From Trachythela sp. YZ-2020 (taxonomy: Eukaryota; Cnidaria; Anthozoa; Malacalcyonacea; Clavulariidae), in assembly GCA_016169945.1 (NCBI GenBank), contig JADLSH010000367.1:620001-684000 (forward strand): a stretch of 64,000 nucleotides of DNA, read 5' to 3'. The notes under the pieces were generated by a model, which saw nothing but the letters and a program-made list of their open reading frames with translations, made no database searches and was not told the DNA's origin. Positions 34,452 to 45,485 of this stretch are shown here, in pieces. Each line of letters opens with the position of its first letter. Position 1 is the stretch's first letter. The position numbers and the translations under genes are program-made.

Positions 34452-34959
34452 CGGTTTTGATTTTCTCTGCCAACAAGCAAATTGCTGATTTATACAAGTT
34501 AATTAGCCTGCTATTCGAAAACTTTCGACAGAATTCTCTTTAAACAGAGAAATTCTTGATCCATAATGGAAGGAAACCGATAAATTATCAAAAATGGCTA
34601 GAAATATGCGCGAGCACAGGAAAAGCACGTCTGAACACAGCCATCTTGTGTCGCCATCCAACTCTGTAGCAAGTCTGCTGCAAGCTTGTAAAAACCTGGG
34701 CGTTTTATGCTTGTTCTCGGGGCAGTCCTGAAACCGTCAACGTAAACACATGCATGTATTCAAGGTAAACGAATCCTTTGGCTTCGGTAAAAATGTTCCT
34801 CGCTCAGGTGGTTGAGTTTGTCTAATATGTTGAGGCGCGCATGCAATATTTGTTTACGGCTATCCCAGGTTAGGAGGTTATAGTTCCTAGTAAATTCTAG
34901 ATTAAACATTCTTTACATGTTGTAAGACTATATTTATAGGCAAGAAGGCAATAATAAAA

Positions 34960-35321
34960 TCTGAGAAAATTTATATTCATTTTTAGACCTAACCAGGGAT
35001 CGGTTGTTCAAAAGCCGGTTAGCCTAACCTTGGGTTAACGAAAATCTTCAAATCAAACTGCCCAACAGTTTGTTTATAGAGTTGAATATGTTTTTCCAGA
35101 AATCTTTTCTGGATCAATAGAAGTTTTATTTTCTAAAGTTTTGAAACGAGCGGCCATGCAGAAATACATAACCCAAAACAGCGGGTTAAAATGTAACCCA
35201 TTAGCGCTAATCGAGCTTTGAACAACCGGCCCCTGCCAGAGAAGTTGCGAAAAATGCAACTTTAGGCCCTCTGACAGGAATCGAATCTGCGATTCCGGTG
35301 TAGCGCTCTAACCAGGCATAT
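34960..35321 (-). repeat. tRNA-derived SINE copy, interrupted and truncated
   Basis: Reads on the - strand like the units near 52.8, 53.1 and 63.6 kb: part of the A and B boxes, the AGTTGCATTTTTCGCAACT hairpin, then GGTTAGGTCTAAAAATG. The element at 34994-35235 sits inside it. The anticodon region has lost 9 bp between CTGCG repeats, and the 5' end is cut at the minisatellite. Confidence 0.65.
34994..35235. mobile_element. MITE within the SINE
   Basis: The ends CAGGGATCGGTTGTTCAAA and, inverted, CAGGGGCCGGTTGTTCAAA define a 242-bp element. A related end is at 6304. The length of the target duplication is ambiguous. Confidence 0.65.
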
Positions 35322-35324
35322 GGT

Positions 35325-35492
35325 AAAACGCGGACTGGTAAAACCCGGACTGGACTCATTAGTAAAACGCGGACTGGACTCAAATAGGGTCGATTAGTAA
35401 AACACGGACTGGACTCAGTTAGTAAAACGCGGACTGGACTCGATTAGTAAAACGCGGAATGGACTCAATTAGTAAAATGCGGACTGGCCCCA
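35325..35492. repeat. Minisatellite, about 25-bp unit
   Basis: About six to seven imperfect copies of AGTAAAACGCGGACTGGACTCAAT, starting just where the SINE is truncated. Confidence 0.85.
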
Positions 35493-35562
35493 AATTGCCC
35501 CAAAGTACTATTTCAAAAACCCGGAATGCAAATGGTGATGGCGGAATAGAAGAACTCGGAAT

Positions 35563-36620
35563 ATGGAGCTTTCAAAGTCAACATATATAAACTCGTGGAA
35601 TATTTGTTCTACCGATAATATTCAAATTTTATTTAGTTTCTTATCGTCTAAGGTTCTGGCTATTGTGGCTTGCTACAGCCTATTACAGAATATTGATCCC
35701 AAACGCCTTCGGGGTTCATCCACCACATGCTTACTCGATATGTTCCACTCATGCGGTTATCAAGCCTAGATGCGAGTGGGCACTCTCTTAGGATTGTCGT
35801 ATTGGATTTCAGTAAAGCCTTCGACAGGATTGATTTAAACGTTTTGGTTACCAAATTAATTGACTTGGGGCTTCAAAGATTCCTTATTCCATGGATATGC
35901 GATATTTTATCTAATCGGAGGCAACGAGTTAGACTTGGGGATTCAGTTTTTGAATGGTTATACTGTATGTAAGTGCTTTCGTCCTTCAGGGAACGAAATT
36001 GGGACCAGTCCTTTTTCTGGTAATGATAAACGATCTAAAAACACCAAGCTGTGAAAAATGGAAATTTGTTGACGACGTAACAGTATCAGAAGTCGTAGAA
36101 AAACATAGTAACTCAGTAACCAGATTACTAACTGGGCGGATCAATATCATATGAAGTTAAATCCTAAAAAGTGCACAGAATTAATCACCTGTTCACTGCA
36201 ACTTAGTGTCAACGATATACCGATTAAAACAGTTAAAAGTCATAAACTGCTTGGCCTCCAAATTGAAAACGACCTTAAATGGTGCGAGCACGTTGATGAA
36301 ATTACTACGAAAGCAGCGAACTCTGAAAGGTAGTGGAGTACCAAATGATGACTTATTAAGTATATATATCGATCTGTTTTAGAATATGGGTGCGCCGTTT
36401 CGCATACATCCCTTCCATTTTACCTTATCGAGAAGATCGAACGTGTGCAGAAGAGATTCTTCCGAATTGTTTACCCAGAACTGTCTTACCGTGAAGCTTT
36501 AAACCTAACTGCAGGCTGCCCGAGACTCGACGATCATCGCCAAAAACTCTGTATAAAACTTTTTAATACTTTTAAAACTCAACATCATTCTAAACTTACC
36601 CACCCCATCTAGGTATGAAT
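35563..36620 (+). pseudogene. LINE reverse-transcriptase pseudogene
   Basis: Pieces in three frames: VVLDFSKAFDRIDLNVL (about 35795), QGTKLGPVLFLVMINDL (about 35975), FVDD in place of YADD (about 36065), LLGLQIENDLKWCEHVDEI (about 36250), and a thumb piece with IERVQKRFFRIVYPE. Several frame breaks make it inactive. Confidence 0.75.
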
Positions 36621-36845
36621 CACATGGACGATTGGTCCGCTCTGGGGATAATTTATCATCGTTTAAATGTAGACTACTAATCGATTTCAATATAGCTTTT
36701 TTCCTTCCATGATTCAAATTTTCAATCAACATTAATTAATCAATTGCTTGTAAAATAGGTTTAATTGTAAATATTTGATTTTATAACTTCCAATACCTTA
36801 TGTAAATATAAAGTAATGACCGTTTGGTGCGATTTTATATATTCA

Positions 36846-36866
36846 ATAATAATAATAATAATAATA
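36846..36866. repeat. (AAT)n microsatellite, LINE tail
   Basis: AATAATAATAATAATAAT just after the RT pseudogene, the usual 3' terminus of CR1/L2-type LINEs. Confidence 0.7.
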
Positions 36867-36870
36867 CAAA

Positions 36871-37126
36871 GAATTTGTTCGATTTTACAAGTAAAATCAC
36901 GCGTCAACTATATCATTACTACAGTAAATATTTTGTAAGCTTTCAAATAATGCTCGCATTCTCTTCAATTGATATATCTTGACTCGTTGTTGTGTGGCGA
37001 TATTAAATATATATAATATAACTATAAGATTGAGCAAGAATTGAGCAAGTTTTCAAAAATTTACATCTGGATTAGTTGATTGTGATAACAGTTTATGAAA
37101 TTTTACTTGTAATATCGAACAAATTC
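36871..37126. mobile_element. MITE with about 29-bp TIRs
   Basis: GAATTTGTTCGATTTTACAA at 36871 is inverted at 37126 with one mismatch in the first 20. It has no ORF. Target duplication not clear. Confidence 0.6.
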
Positions 37127-37387
37127 ACTGTAGCAAGCCAAAATATATATAGCCAGAATCCTTAGACGATAAGAAAACCAAATAAAATTTGAATATTATC
37201 GGTAGAACAAATATTTCACGAGATATATGCACGTTGATTGGTCAATTTTAATCAAATACAGCGTACTTCTAAATTACACGTGGGAGCGTCGAAACTTGAA
37301 CAATTTCATAACTTTCATATGAACTTCCCAAGACAAAATTAGAAAATAGGTGCAAACAAAAGCTACTCGAGATATACATTAATTTAT

Positions 37388-40300
37388 TCATTCCTTTAAT
37401 ACTTTGTATACTACAACGTAGCATTTAGTCAAATCTAAGTTTGTGATATCCTTATATTCCTGATATCCAACTACATAATCTGTCAGAAATTTCTTCACTT
37501 CTTGCCACTTTCCTTCGTTTATAAACTGCTGGAATTTTGTAGAAAACCCAAACTCATCTTCATCCATGGCGTTCTTACGTATAGTAAAGATAATATAACC
37601 GCCTAAAATAAATTATTTCAAGGTGAGTATATTTACGAATGAACAATTATTCCAATATGTCACTCGAATATAGTTGTAAGTTGATTAGTTGAAAATAGTC
37701 GCTACTAAATTCTAAACTAGAAACGCGTTACTAATTCCTTGTATACTCAGTTTAAGTGCGGTGTTGAGTCAACCCAAGGTCGAGTCAATTCATTTTATCA
37801 GTCTATCGACCCCCTTACTCGGAAGATCATCCAGTTCCATCTAATGTGTTCTTCGAAGAATTTGCATCATATTTAGAGAACATCGTGATGTGTCTCGAGG
37901 TACTGCTGATTACAGGTGATTTTAACTTTCATATCGACTGTCCAAACGATGCGGATGCCAAAAAGTTTGCGGATCTACTGGATACTTTTGGACTCATCCA
38001 ACATGTCAATGTACCAACTCATTCATCGGGTCATACGCTCGATTTGATTATTACTAGATCAACCAATGATGTCACAATCACCTCTCCTCTGGCGACATTT
38101 GCTCTGTCGGATCACTCTTTTGTTGAATGTCTGTTGGATATTCCTCGTCCTAACTTCTCAGTTAAGGAGGTTCACTATCGTAAGATTAAACAGATTGACC
38201 TTGAGGCTTTCAAAGCTGATATATGTGCTTCAGACCTATTTAAGGTAACATGGTCAAGTGTAAATGAAATGTCAAAATGCTATGATGTGACTTTACGTTC
38301 TATTCTCGAAAAACATGCCCCTTTGAAATCGAAAGTTATGACTGTTCGACCTAAAGTTCCCTGGTTCAATGAAAGTCTAAAAAAACTGAAAGCTAAGCGT
38401 AGGAAACTGGAAAGAACCATGCTTAAATCAGGGCTCGAATGTGACAAAGATGCCTATCGTAATCTCCGTGATGTTTATAGTGCTTTAGTAAATGAAACCA
38501 GGAAAACGTATTATTCCAACGTTATTGACGAATGTGCCGGTGATTCGAAGAAATTGTTCAGAATTGTTAACTCTCTGAGCAATGAACGTCAAGTAAAAGA
38601 GTTACCTTATCACGAAGACCCTTGCATCCTTGCCAATGAGTTTGGTGATTTCTTCTACAAGAAAATTGAACTCGTCAAATCTAAAATTGGCGATACCTCG
38701 GTTAATCCACCTGATGTTTCATTTTACCAGCCTCGAGTAAAATTGGATAAGTTTTCCTCGGTTACGGAGGATGAAGTTCGGAGGATCATCCTTGAATCTT
38801 CAAATGCTTCCAGCCAATTGGATCCCATTCCTACATCACTGGTTAAACTCTGCTGTCATGAATTAGCCCCAGTCATCACTACAATTGTAAATCTCTCTTT
38901 CTGTGAAGGAATTGTACCCGATCATTGGAAAATAGCGTTGGTACCTCTCTTAAAGAAGTTTGGACTTGATCTTATCTTTGAAAATTTCAGGCCTATTAGC
39001 AATTTGCCGTTCGTAGCTAAATCTGCAGAGAAGGCAGCGATTTCTCAGTTATCTGTGCATTGTACTGCAAATGCCCCCTTTCCCAAGAATCAGTCAGCGT
39101 ATCGGGAACATCATTCAACCGAAACAGCTTTACTAAAAGTCCAAAATGACATTCTCCTCAGTATGGATCGTCAGGAGATTACGCTTCTCGTCCTAATTGA
39201 TCTAAGCGCCGCCTTTGATACCATCGACCATGCGATTCTCCTGGAGACACTTGAAAAAGACTTTGGTGTTATTGGAGATGCACAGAAATGGTTAGCATCC
39301 TATTTATCTGAGAGAAAGCAGAGGATTTTAATTAATGGCCATAAATCGGATGCTTTCAATCTTGAGTCTGGAGTTCCGCAGAGTAGCTGCCTTGGCCTTA
39401 TCCTATTCATACTCTACGTGGCTGGGTTAAAGATCATTGACAAACACCTTCCCAATGCACATAGTTACGCTGACGACACCCAAGTTTACCGTTCGTTTCG
39501 ACCAGATACATCTTTATCTCAGGATGCTGCGCTAACAAGTATCGAAAACTGTGTTGCTGATATCCGTGCTTGGATGCTTTCAAACCGTCTCTTGATCAAC
39601 GATTCCAAGACTGAGTTTATAATCATCGGTTCAAAGCAGCAAATGTCGAAGATTCAAGTCAATAAGATCACAGTTGGTGAGTCTACGATCGAATCTGTAG
39701 ACATGATGCGTAACCTCGGAACATGGTTTGACTCCCATATGTCGATGAAAATTCACATTGGGAAAGTGTGTAGTAAAGCGTTCCGCAGCCTCTATAATAT
39801 TCGACAGATAAGGAAATTCCTCTCGGAAGAGACAACAAAGATTTTGGTACATGCTTTCGTTACCTCACATCTGGATTATTGTAACTCGTTGCTCTATGGT
39901 CTCCCACAATCTCAATATGATCGGTTACAAAGAGTTCTCAATGCCGCGGCACGCATGGTCTGCCTGATCCCTAAATTCGATCACATTACTCCTGTCTTGA
40001 TTAATCTTCATTGGCTCCCTGTGCAGTACCGTGTGACCTTCAAGATACTGCTGCTGGTGTACAAGGCCCTTCAAGCAAAAGCACCATCATACATCTCTAG
40101 CCTTTTGACCCCTAAGCCTGCTGGTTGTTACGGTCTGCGTTCTGACGACCAGGATTTGCTAATGGTCCCTAAGACAATGAGGAAAACGTTTGGGGATAGA
40201 GCCTTTGCTAAGGCAGGATCTTCCTGGTGATATTCGTAGGGCATCATCAGTGGAAACTTTTAAAAACCATCTGAAGACCTTTCTTTTTAAAAAGGCATTT

Positions 40301-43300
40301 CATTTTTAAATGCAGTAGCTTTGTAATCATAAGACACTGTTTCTCTATATTTTTAACCTGTATATAGTAGAAATTCATTCATATTTTATCACATTGTTAT
40401 ATTTGAACTTGTAATGATAGCGCTTTAGAATATTTATAGTTTTAGCGCTTTATAAATGAATAAATTATTATTATTAAAATTAATTATTATTTTCTGATCG
40501 AGTCAGGCCGAGTTCATGGCTCCACCCAAGTCTAGCTAGTAGGTCCAGTCGAGTTGAGTCAATGACCGAATTCGAGACGCCGAAAATGGGTTTCTACGAC
40601 TGTTTTGACCACGATGCATCACGGTCACCATGACGAGGGTATGTGAGTAGATCGGTTGGTCAGTCGGTCGGTCAGTCAAAATTTTATCAGGACCTTAAGA
40701 CCTGTAACATATATGACGGCAACGCGGTGAGGACGGCCAAAACAAACTCCTTCAATACATGATTGTAAAGAAAACTTGTCGTATATTATCCATCGTATGA
40801 ATTTTAATACAGTCTAACGAGGTTAAGATTGGTTGAGAAGAGTTCTACGTACTGAGCCAATTTGGAATATTTCGCAGCTTGAAATGCAGGCGTTGTCATC
40901 TGCAGTTGTAAACACAGGGAGAACAACGTCTATAATAAAACTGGGACTTTAATTATTCATTTCTTTTCTACAATATAATACATTTATTTGTATAAATAGC
41001 CGTCGTCGCTATAAATTTCGAAACCGTAGACAGTCGGACCTCTCAGAGATGGTCGGACCCCTCATTATTTTTGACCCCTCATTATTTTTGGCCCCTCATT
41101 ATACCGCATAGCGGTATAAACCTTAGAACAATATCTTTTGACATTTGAGAGAGAACTTTGGATTTCGATATTAACTACGAACACAATATTAGCCACTTAG
41201 TTTGCGCAACTCACCCCATGGTAGTCACCAAGTTTTATGTGGTAGAAAACGTTGAGATATAAGCTTAAATAGCTGCAAAAACCTGCAATATGTGGTGGTT
41301 TGAGCATAACTGGAAAACTAATAATTTTAAACTTAAGCCTTTTCTATCACGAAATGTCGAGGAGTTTCTTGAAACTACAAGTATAGAACGATATATGTAT
41401 CAAAATGTCGTTTCAAAGTTTCACCATTAATCATTATATCGCTGCGTTCCCACCCTGTCTGTCCTACATGCTAAATTTCCTATTATTTCAACAACGCCAA
41501 CGTTTCGGACAGTTTGACTGCCCAGTCATCAGGCTAATTGTGTTCAAACGCAAAAGTTTTAGATATTTAAGAGCTTTAGAGTTGAATGAAAAGGTTAATT
41601 TGTATTGGAAGACAATAATGTTTCGCTACCAAACAAAACGTCAGTGCATGAAGTGAATAATTTACTTTTAAAGTTGGCCACCATCTGCTGCACTGTCCCA
41701 CTTAATGAAACTCGCCTAATAAGCTCCCCGTGTACCGTATTCTTGTAGAGCAACGCCACAGTTTTAAACTAACCTGGCTTTGCTAAACGCAAAATTTCAT
41801 CAAATGCACCTGCTTTTATATAACCAGAGGTCACAGCTCCAACGCTCAAAACAACATCATAAGCTCCGGTAGGTATATCTAGCCGTTTCTCTGTTATAGC
41901 TTCACAGATATAATTCCGATAAGCGTCTTTTTCCTTGGCTTTCTTTAGCATTTCGGAAGACAAATCCAAGCCATCGATATTGGTGAAGCCATGTTTCTTC
42001 AGCTCGATAGCAGCATAGCCAGTACCAGCTCCCAGGTCAATAATTCGCATGTTTTTATCGCTGCCACCAAGGACCTCCATGAATGTATTAATGATGCTGT
42101 GTAGGGCGGGATACGTCGACTCAGGCGCAATATCCTGATGGACAAAATGGATAGAAAATTTAATACCTGCACATACTGTATTAACAGCCTTTATAGAGAA
42201 GTGTCCGCTTTAAAGAGCCATCACATATAACGACCAGTCTTTTTGTTTACACAAATTCTGTGTGTGCATGATACCTAGAAGGCGTGGCCACTTAAGAGAT
42301 ATAATTGCTGTTTAATACAGGAAGAATATGGAGTAACAATAAAATAGGTATGCAGTGCGCACAAATTCACAACACGCTTGACTATATGAAAGTGGCTAGC
42401 TGCTGACCAGCTAACCACAAAAATGACATACAATAGACTATTTTGGGACTGCATGCAAGTGTGACATTGGTGCTTAACAATTGGAGTAAGTCTGTACTTC
42501 ATGTAAGCTTGTTCCCAACCCAACCCCTAATAAAATAATAGGGCTGCATACATAAAGTAGGTTCCACTAAGGCAAAAGCTACTGGGCAAATTACATTTTC
42601 TGGCACCAGGCTGTGTTGCGACATGTGAACCCCTTACCCACCTCTTAATATATATACAGGATGTTGCATAACTTGGGCTATGGGGCTTCCCTTGGCCATG
42701 TGACTTAATGCCTTCGGTATGAAGTTTAATTTTGGCTCTATTGAAATTTACCTATATTTCAGTTTAGGTATTTGTTTAACATATATATAGGTATTTGTTT
42801 AACATATATATATACATAGTACAATCTGCAGACATGCATGTTTCGGCGTCCAACGCCTTGTCAGTGCAGCTTGGTATACGTCAGCTTGGTATAAGCCTGT
42901 GTACAGAATAAATAAGGTCTGTACACAGGTTAGTTCAAGGGTGATTCATGACATACATGTGAACATTATCGAATATTGAGAAATTCCCCGAACATCTGTC
43001 TTACAGGCTCAGGGCCTCCACTTACTGAGGGGTGCTCAAGCTACTGGGCAAATTGAATTTCCTGGCAGCAGGTTTCAAAGCCTTAATTTGAACGTTCTGG
43101 GGAGGAATGTTTTTGTGTTTAAATGTTTAGACTTGAATCATATTATTATATATGGTGTGGACATCTCCTTCCCTGGAAAAATTGTCAGTTTCCAATGTCT
43201 TAATAATCTAAGGGAGTCTTGTAAAAAATCTGTCATTATTTCATTATTTGGAAATTAAATTAATATGCAAATAGTTAATTAATATGCAATATGCCAATTT

Positions 43301-44638
43301 GTACAGCCAATCACAATTCTTCAACCAAAATCTTATCTGATTGGTCAATTGTATTTTTTCCCCAAGCAACACATAGCACCTCAATATTTTATAAGCAGAT
43401 TAGAAATGCTTTCTATAAGTTAATATGAGGCTTTTTTAGACCTTCGCATAAGCATCTAGAAACTGTGACCTTCTCATAAAGCAGCAAGGTCCCACTCATG
43501 GATTCATAATTACCCAGAAGAGCTATATATAAAGAGATGCCAGAGATAACTGCACTCACACTGCAATATGAGCTGCAAATTTCAGTCATCACACTGTTTA
43601 GGCATTCATGATGGCAAATGCTTAATAAGTTCCATGATAAAAAATCTTGTTATATGTACAGTATAAGCAAGGCCAGCGAGATCCAGTCATGGGCCCAGGA
43701 CAGATTGATGAACGCGGGTCCCCCTCACACTCTCTCAATCTTGCACTCATGTGACTTTGGTTTGCTCTGTCCTCACATAACGCTCACAATTCACTGAAGG
43801 TATGCGAAGCTGTGCAGTGTTCTGGCCCCACTATCGTCTGGCAATTTCTTGCAAAACTTTCCTATAGTCCGGGCGCATGTTGTCGTAGACGTAGGACAAA
43901 AACTTTAAAATATATATAGCTTTATTCATTGTGTTTGGCTGCCATTTATTTCAGAAATGTATAATATATTCAATTAATAGGCACACATAAATGCTTGCCA
44001 AGAGACACAAAATACCTTACCCAACATTCCCGGGCCCCTTTGAACAGCCAGGGCCCCAGGTATTTTCCCCCCTCTGCCCCTCTCTCGCTGGCCTTGTATA
44101 TAAGGAACCAACACTCCCCATCCCGGAATTGCCAAATTGGGATGTTGAAAAAACAGGACCCATTGCCCACACCCATCTCCCTTGGAAAGAACATTGCATA
44201 ATGGGGCATGTATTATCAATTCATGGGAGCTGAGAGGAGCTGAGATGGCCCAGGGGGTATTTTTATTCCAGGATACAGACCTTGGAATGAATTATCATGA
44301 CCTTAACGCCTTAACATACAGTGGCAGACATTAGATAGGGGGCATCTCCATCCCCGAAGTTCTGCTTGGACGCTTGGTGTATTAGTTAACATATTACATA
44401 TCGATGTCATCGCAGCACAAACGCACTGAATAGGCTGCGTGAATACTTGCAAACTTTCCAACCACTAGACTGATATTTAGAGCCCATTAGAATCCGACGC
44501 TGCATCGATTGAACAATTTAATAAATATTTGTAACAAACCTCATCGTATGTGGCAGCAAAATCGTCGTATAATTCTCGAACTTCTGCTGGTTTTGCATCC
44601 TTTGACAAAGCAATCATACGCGTTTTTATTTCCGACAT
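37388..44638 (-). CDS. METTL27-like SAM-dependent methyltransferase (three exons)
   Basis: Exon 1 44638-44540 (ATG, GTTTGT donor), exon 2 42134-41774 (acceptor TTTTGTCCATCAG, donor GTTAGT) and exon 3 37602-37388 (acceptor TTTATTTTAG, TGA stop). The phases agree (0, then 1) and the product is 224 aa, close to the roughly 245 aa of vertebrate METTL27. Exon 1 encodes a helix ending LYDDFAATYDE, typical of the family start. Exon 2 holds SAM motif I (IIDLGAGTGYAAIELKKHGF, about residues 62-81), the acidic end of beta-2 (IDGLDLSSEML) and YDVVLSVGAVTSGYI. Exon 3 starts KPGGYIIFTIRKNAM, the strand after motif III. This is a class I Rossmann methyltransferase, probably cytosolic, with unknown substrate. 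Intron 2 carries a LINE in the opposite orientation and a hammerhead-like motif, and intron 1 carries a second motif. Confidence 0.9.
37846..40230 (+). pseudogene. LINE ORF2: endonuclease end and reverse transcriptase (794 codons open)
   Basis: Endonuclease part: LLITGDFNFHID, SSGHTLDLIITR and LSDHSFVECLL, i.e. the D/N, D and SDH motifs. The RT fingers and palm run from about residue 330: FRPISNLPFVAKSAEKA, LVLIDLSAAFDTIDHAIL, GVPQSSCLGLILFILY (normally GVPQGSxLGP) and YADD at about 39470. The thumb has HLDYCNSLLYGLP and LHWLPVQYRVTFKIL. The frame ends early at 40230. In the next frame the normal C-terminus DLPGDIRRASSVETFKNHLK follows, so a small deletion or frameshift removed the WN motif. 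It is 5' truncated and probably inactive. Confidence 0.85.
37846..40484 (+). mobile_element. L2/CR1-type LINE in intron 2 of the methyltransferase gene
   Basis: The 5'-truncated element begins inside the endonuclease and ends at TAAATGAATAAATTATTATTATTA (about 40484), the ATT-repeat tail usual in this group. It lies antisense to the host gene. Confidence 0.85.
41035..41112. repeat. Short tandem repeat (GACCCCTCATTATTTTTG)
   Basis: CCCCTCATTATTTTTGA occurs twice in tandem, followed by a third partial copy. Confidence 0.7.
41488..41537 (-). ncRNA. Hammerhead-ribozyme-like motif
   Basis: On the - strand: CUGAUGA, then a 7-bp stem II (GGGCAGU/ACUGUCC, loop CAA), then GAAAC, a short stem III (ACG/CGU, loop UUGG) and U at position 17. 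Stem I can form about 5 pairs, including two G-U. All invariant core positions are present. The cleavage triplet GUU is suboptimal. Motifs of this style occur in Penelope-like elements, but no Penelope ORF is nearby. Confidence 0.5.
42135..44539 (-). other. Methyltransferase intron 1
   Basis: No coding exon recognised. At 43970-44235 several overlapping short ORFs exist on both strands because stop codons are rare in a GC-richer patch. None has a motif. Confidence 0.5.
42826..42869 (-). ncRNA. Hammerhead-like motif with catalytic G8 replaced
   Basis: On the - strand: stem I CUGCA/UGCAG, core CUGACAA instead of CUGANGA (G8 is A), stem II GGCGU/ACGCC, then GAAAC, with stem III a loop-less self-complementary ACAUGCAUGU and C17. 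Everything but G8 fits a type I dimer-forming hammerhead, so this copy is probably inactive. Confidence 0.5.
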
Positions 44639-44866
44639 GTTACAACTGCTATGCTATAAAATACTGTTACACATTTTATACACAACGTTCTGCAAGGCCT
44701 GCCAGTGATGCTTGCCAGCCAAAATTCCGTAAATTCCATCTGCGTGGTCAGGTGGATGGACTTTATACCCTGGGGTAAAAATTGGAATATTAACCCATTC
44801 TGTAAATGGAACGCTGGAATCTGTAAATGGAACAATCCGTCCCCTCGTATTTTTTGAAGTACCATC

Positions 44867-44956
44867 CTAATGTTTTGAGCGTAACGCCAGTGCGCAAAGG
44901 AGAGGCTAATGTTTTGAGCGTAACCGATGCTTAGCCAGTGCGCAAAGGAGAGGCTC
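44867..44956. repeat. Tandem duplication upstream of the methyltransferase start
   Basis: TAATGTTTTGAGCGTAAC...CCAGTGCGCAAAGGAGAGGC occurs twice in tandem. The second copy is 8 bp longer. It lies about 230-320 bp upstream of the start codon, so it may fall in the promoter. Confidence 0.7.
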
Positions 44957-45313
44957 TCACCCCCCCCGAAAACATTCAAAATGGAGGGCATTAATTTTTA
45001 GACGTAAAAATACCGCAAAAATTCGATGTCCAATAAATCAATTAAATAATTCTCGTGTTACCGCACTGGCTAAGAACATGGCGGCCAGCCGACAAATTAA
45101 GAAAATAAAGGAAAAAAACAATTTCCCAAGAATAATGTCATTTGGAAATTCAAAATAGGAATAAATTAAAACAAGACGAGTTTGAGAGACTGTGAATTTT
45201 CCACTCTATTTTAAAGTCATCATCAGACAGAATAGCGGCCGGTTACGCATTTTGCCTGAAGTGAGACCTCTGTATAGGTATGGTAAAGGGTATGGTATAG
45301 TGATATAATGAGG

Positions 45314-45442
45314 AAACCGCTGAAAATCGGAGCGCTCTGAACAAAACTCCCCCCCCCAACAATAGAACGCCTGCCACGCAGGCTAGCGGTTATCATGCTC
45401 GATGTTCAATTACGCTCTAGCGCTTCTGAATCATAAAAAAAT
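45314..45442. repeat. Dispersed repeat, copy 1
   Basis: The same sequence (AACAATAGAACGCCTGCCACG... to TAGCGCTTCTGAATCATAAA) recurs in the same orientation at 52615-52741. It contains the hairpin GCCTGCCACGCAGGC. Confidence 0.8.
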
Positions 45443-45485
45443 TCGATCTGACCTAAATGAAAAATAAATAATAAACATTGTGATA

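Larger units (their letters stand above)
35590..37219. repeat. Large inverted repeat around the RT pseudogene
   Basis: 35590-35676 is inverted at 37128-37219 (CTACCGATAATATTCAAATT, CTTATCGTCTAAGG), with a few differences. The right arm is probably an inverted fragment of the same LINE. The MITE at 36871-37126 lies directly against it. Confidence 0.7.

Noticed and set aside
35325..35492. CRISPR-like array
   Set aside because: Units are contiguous and imperfect without unique spacers, and the genome is animal. It is a minisatellite.
43970..44235. Five overlapping ORFs on both strands
   Set aside because: Produced by a local lack of stop codons. No motif, no splice partner, and they lie within a methyltransferase intron.
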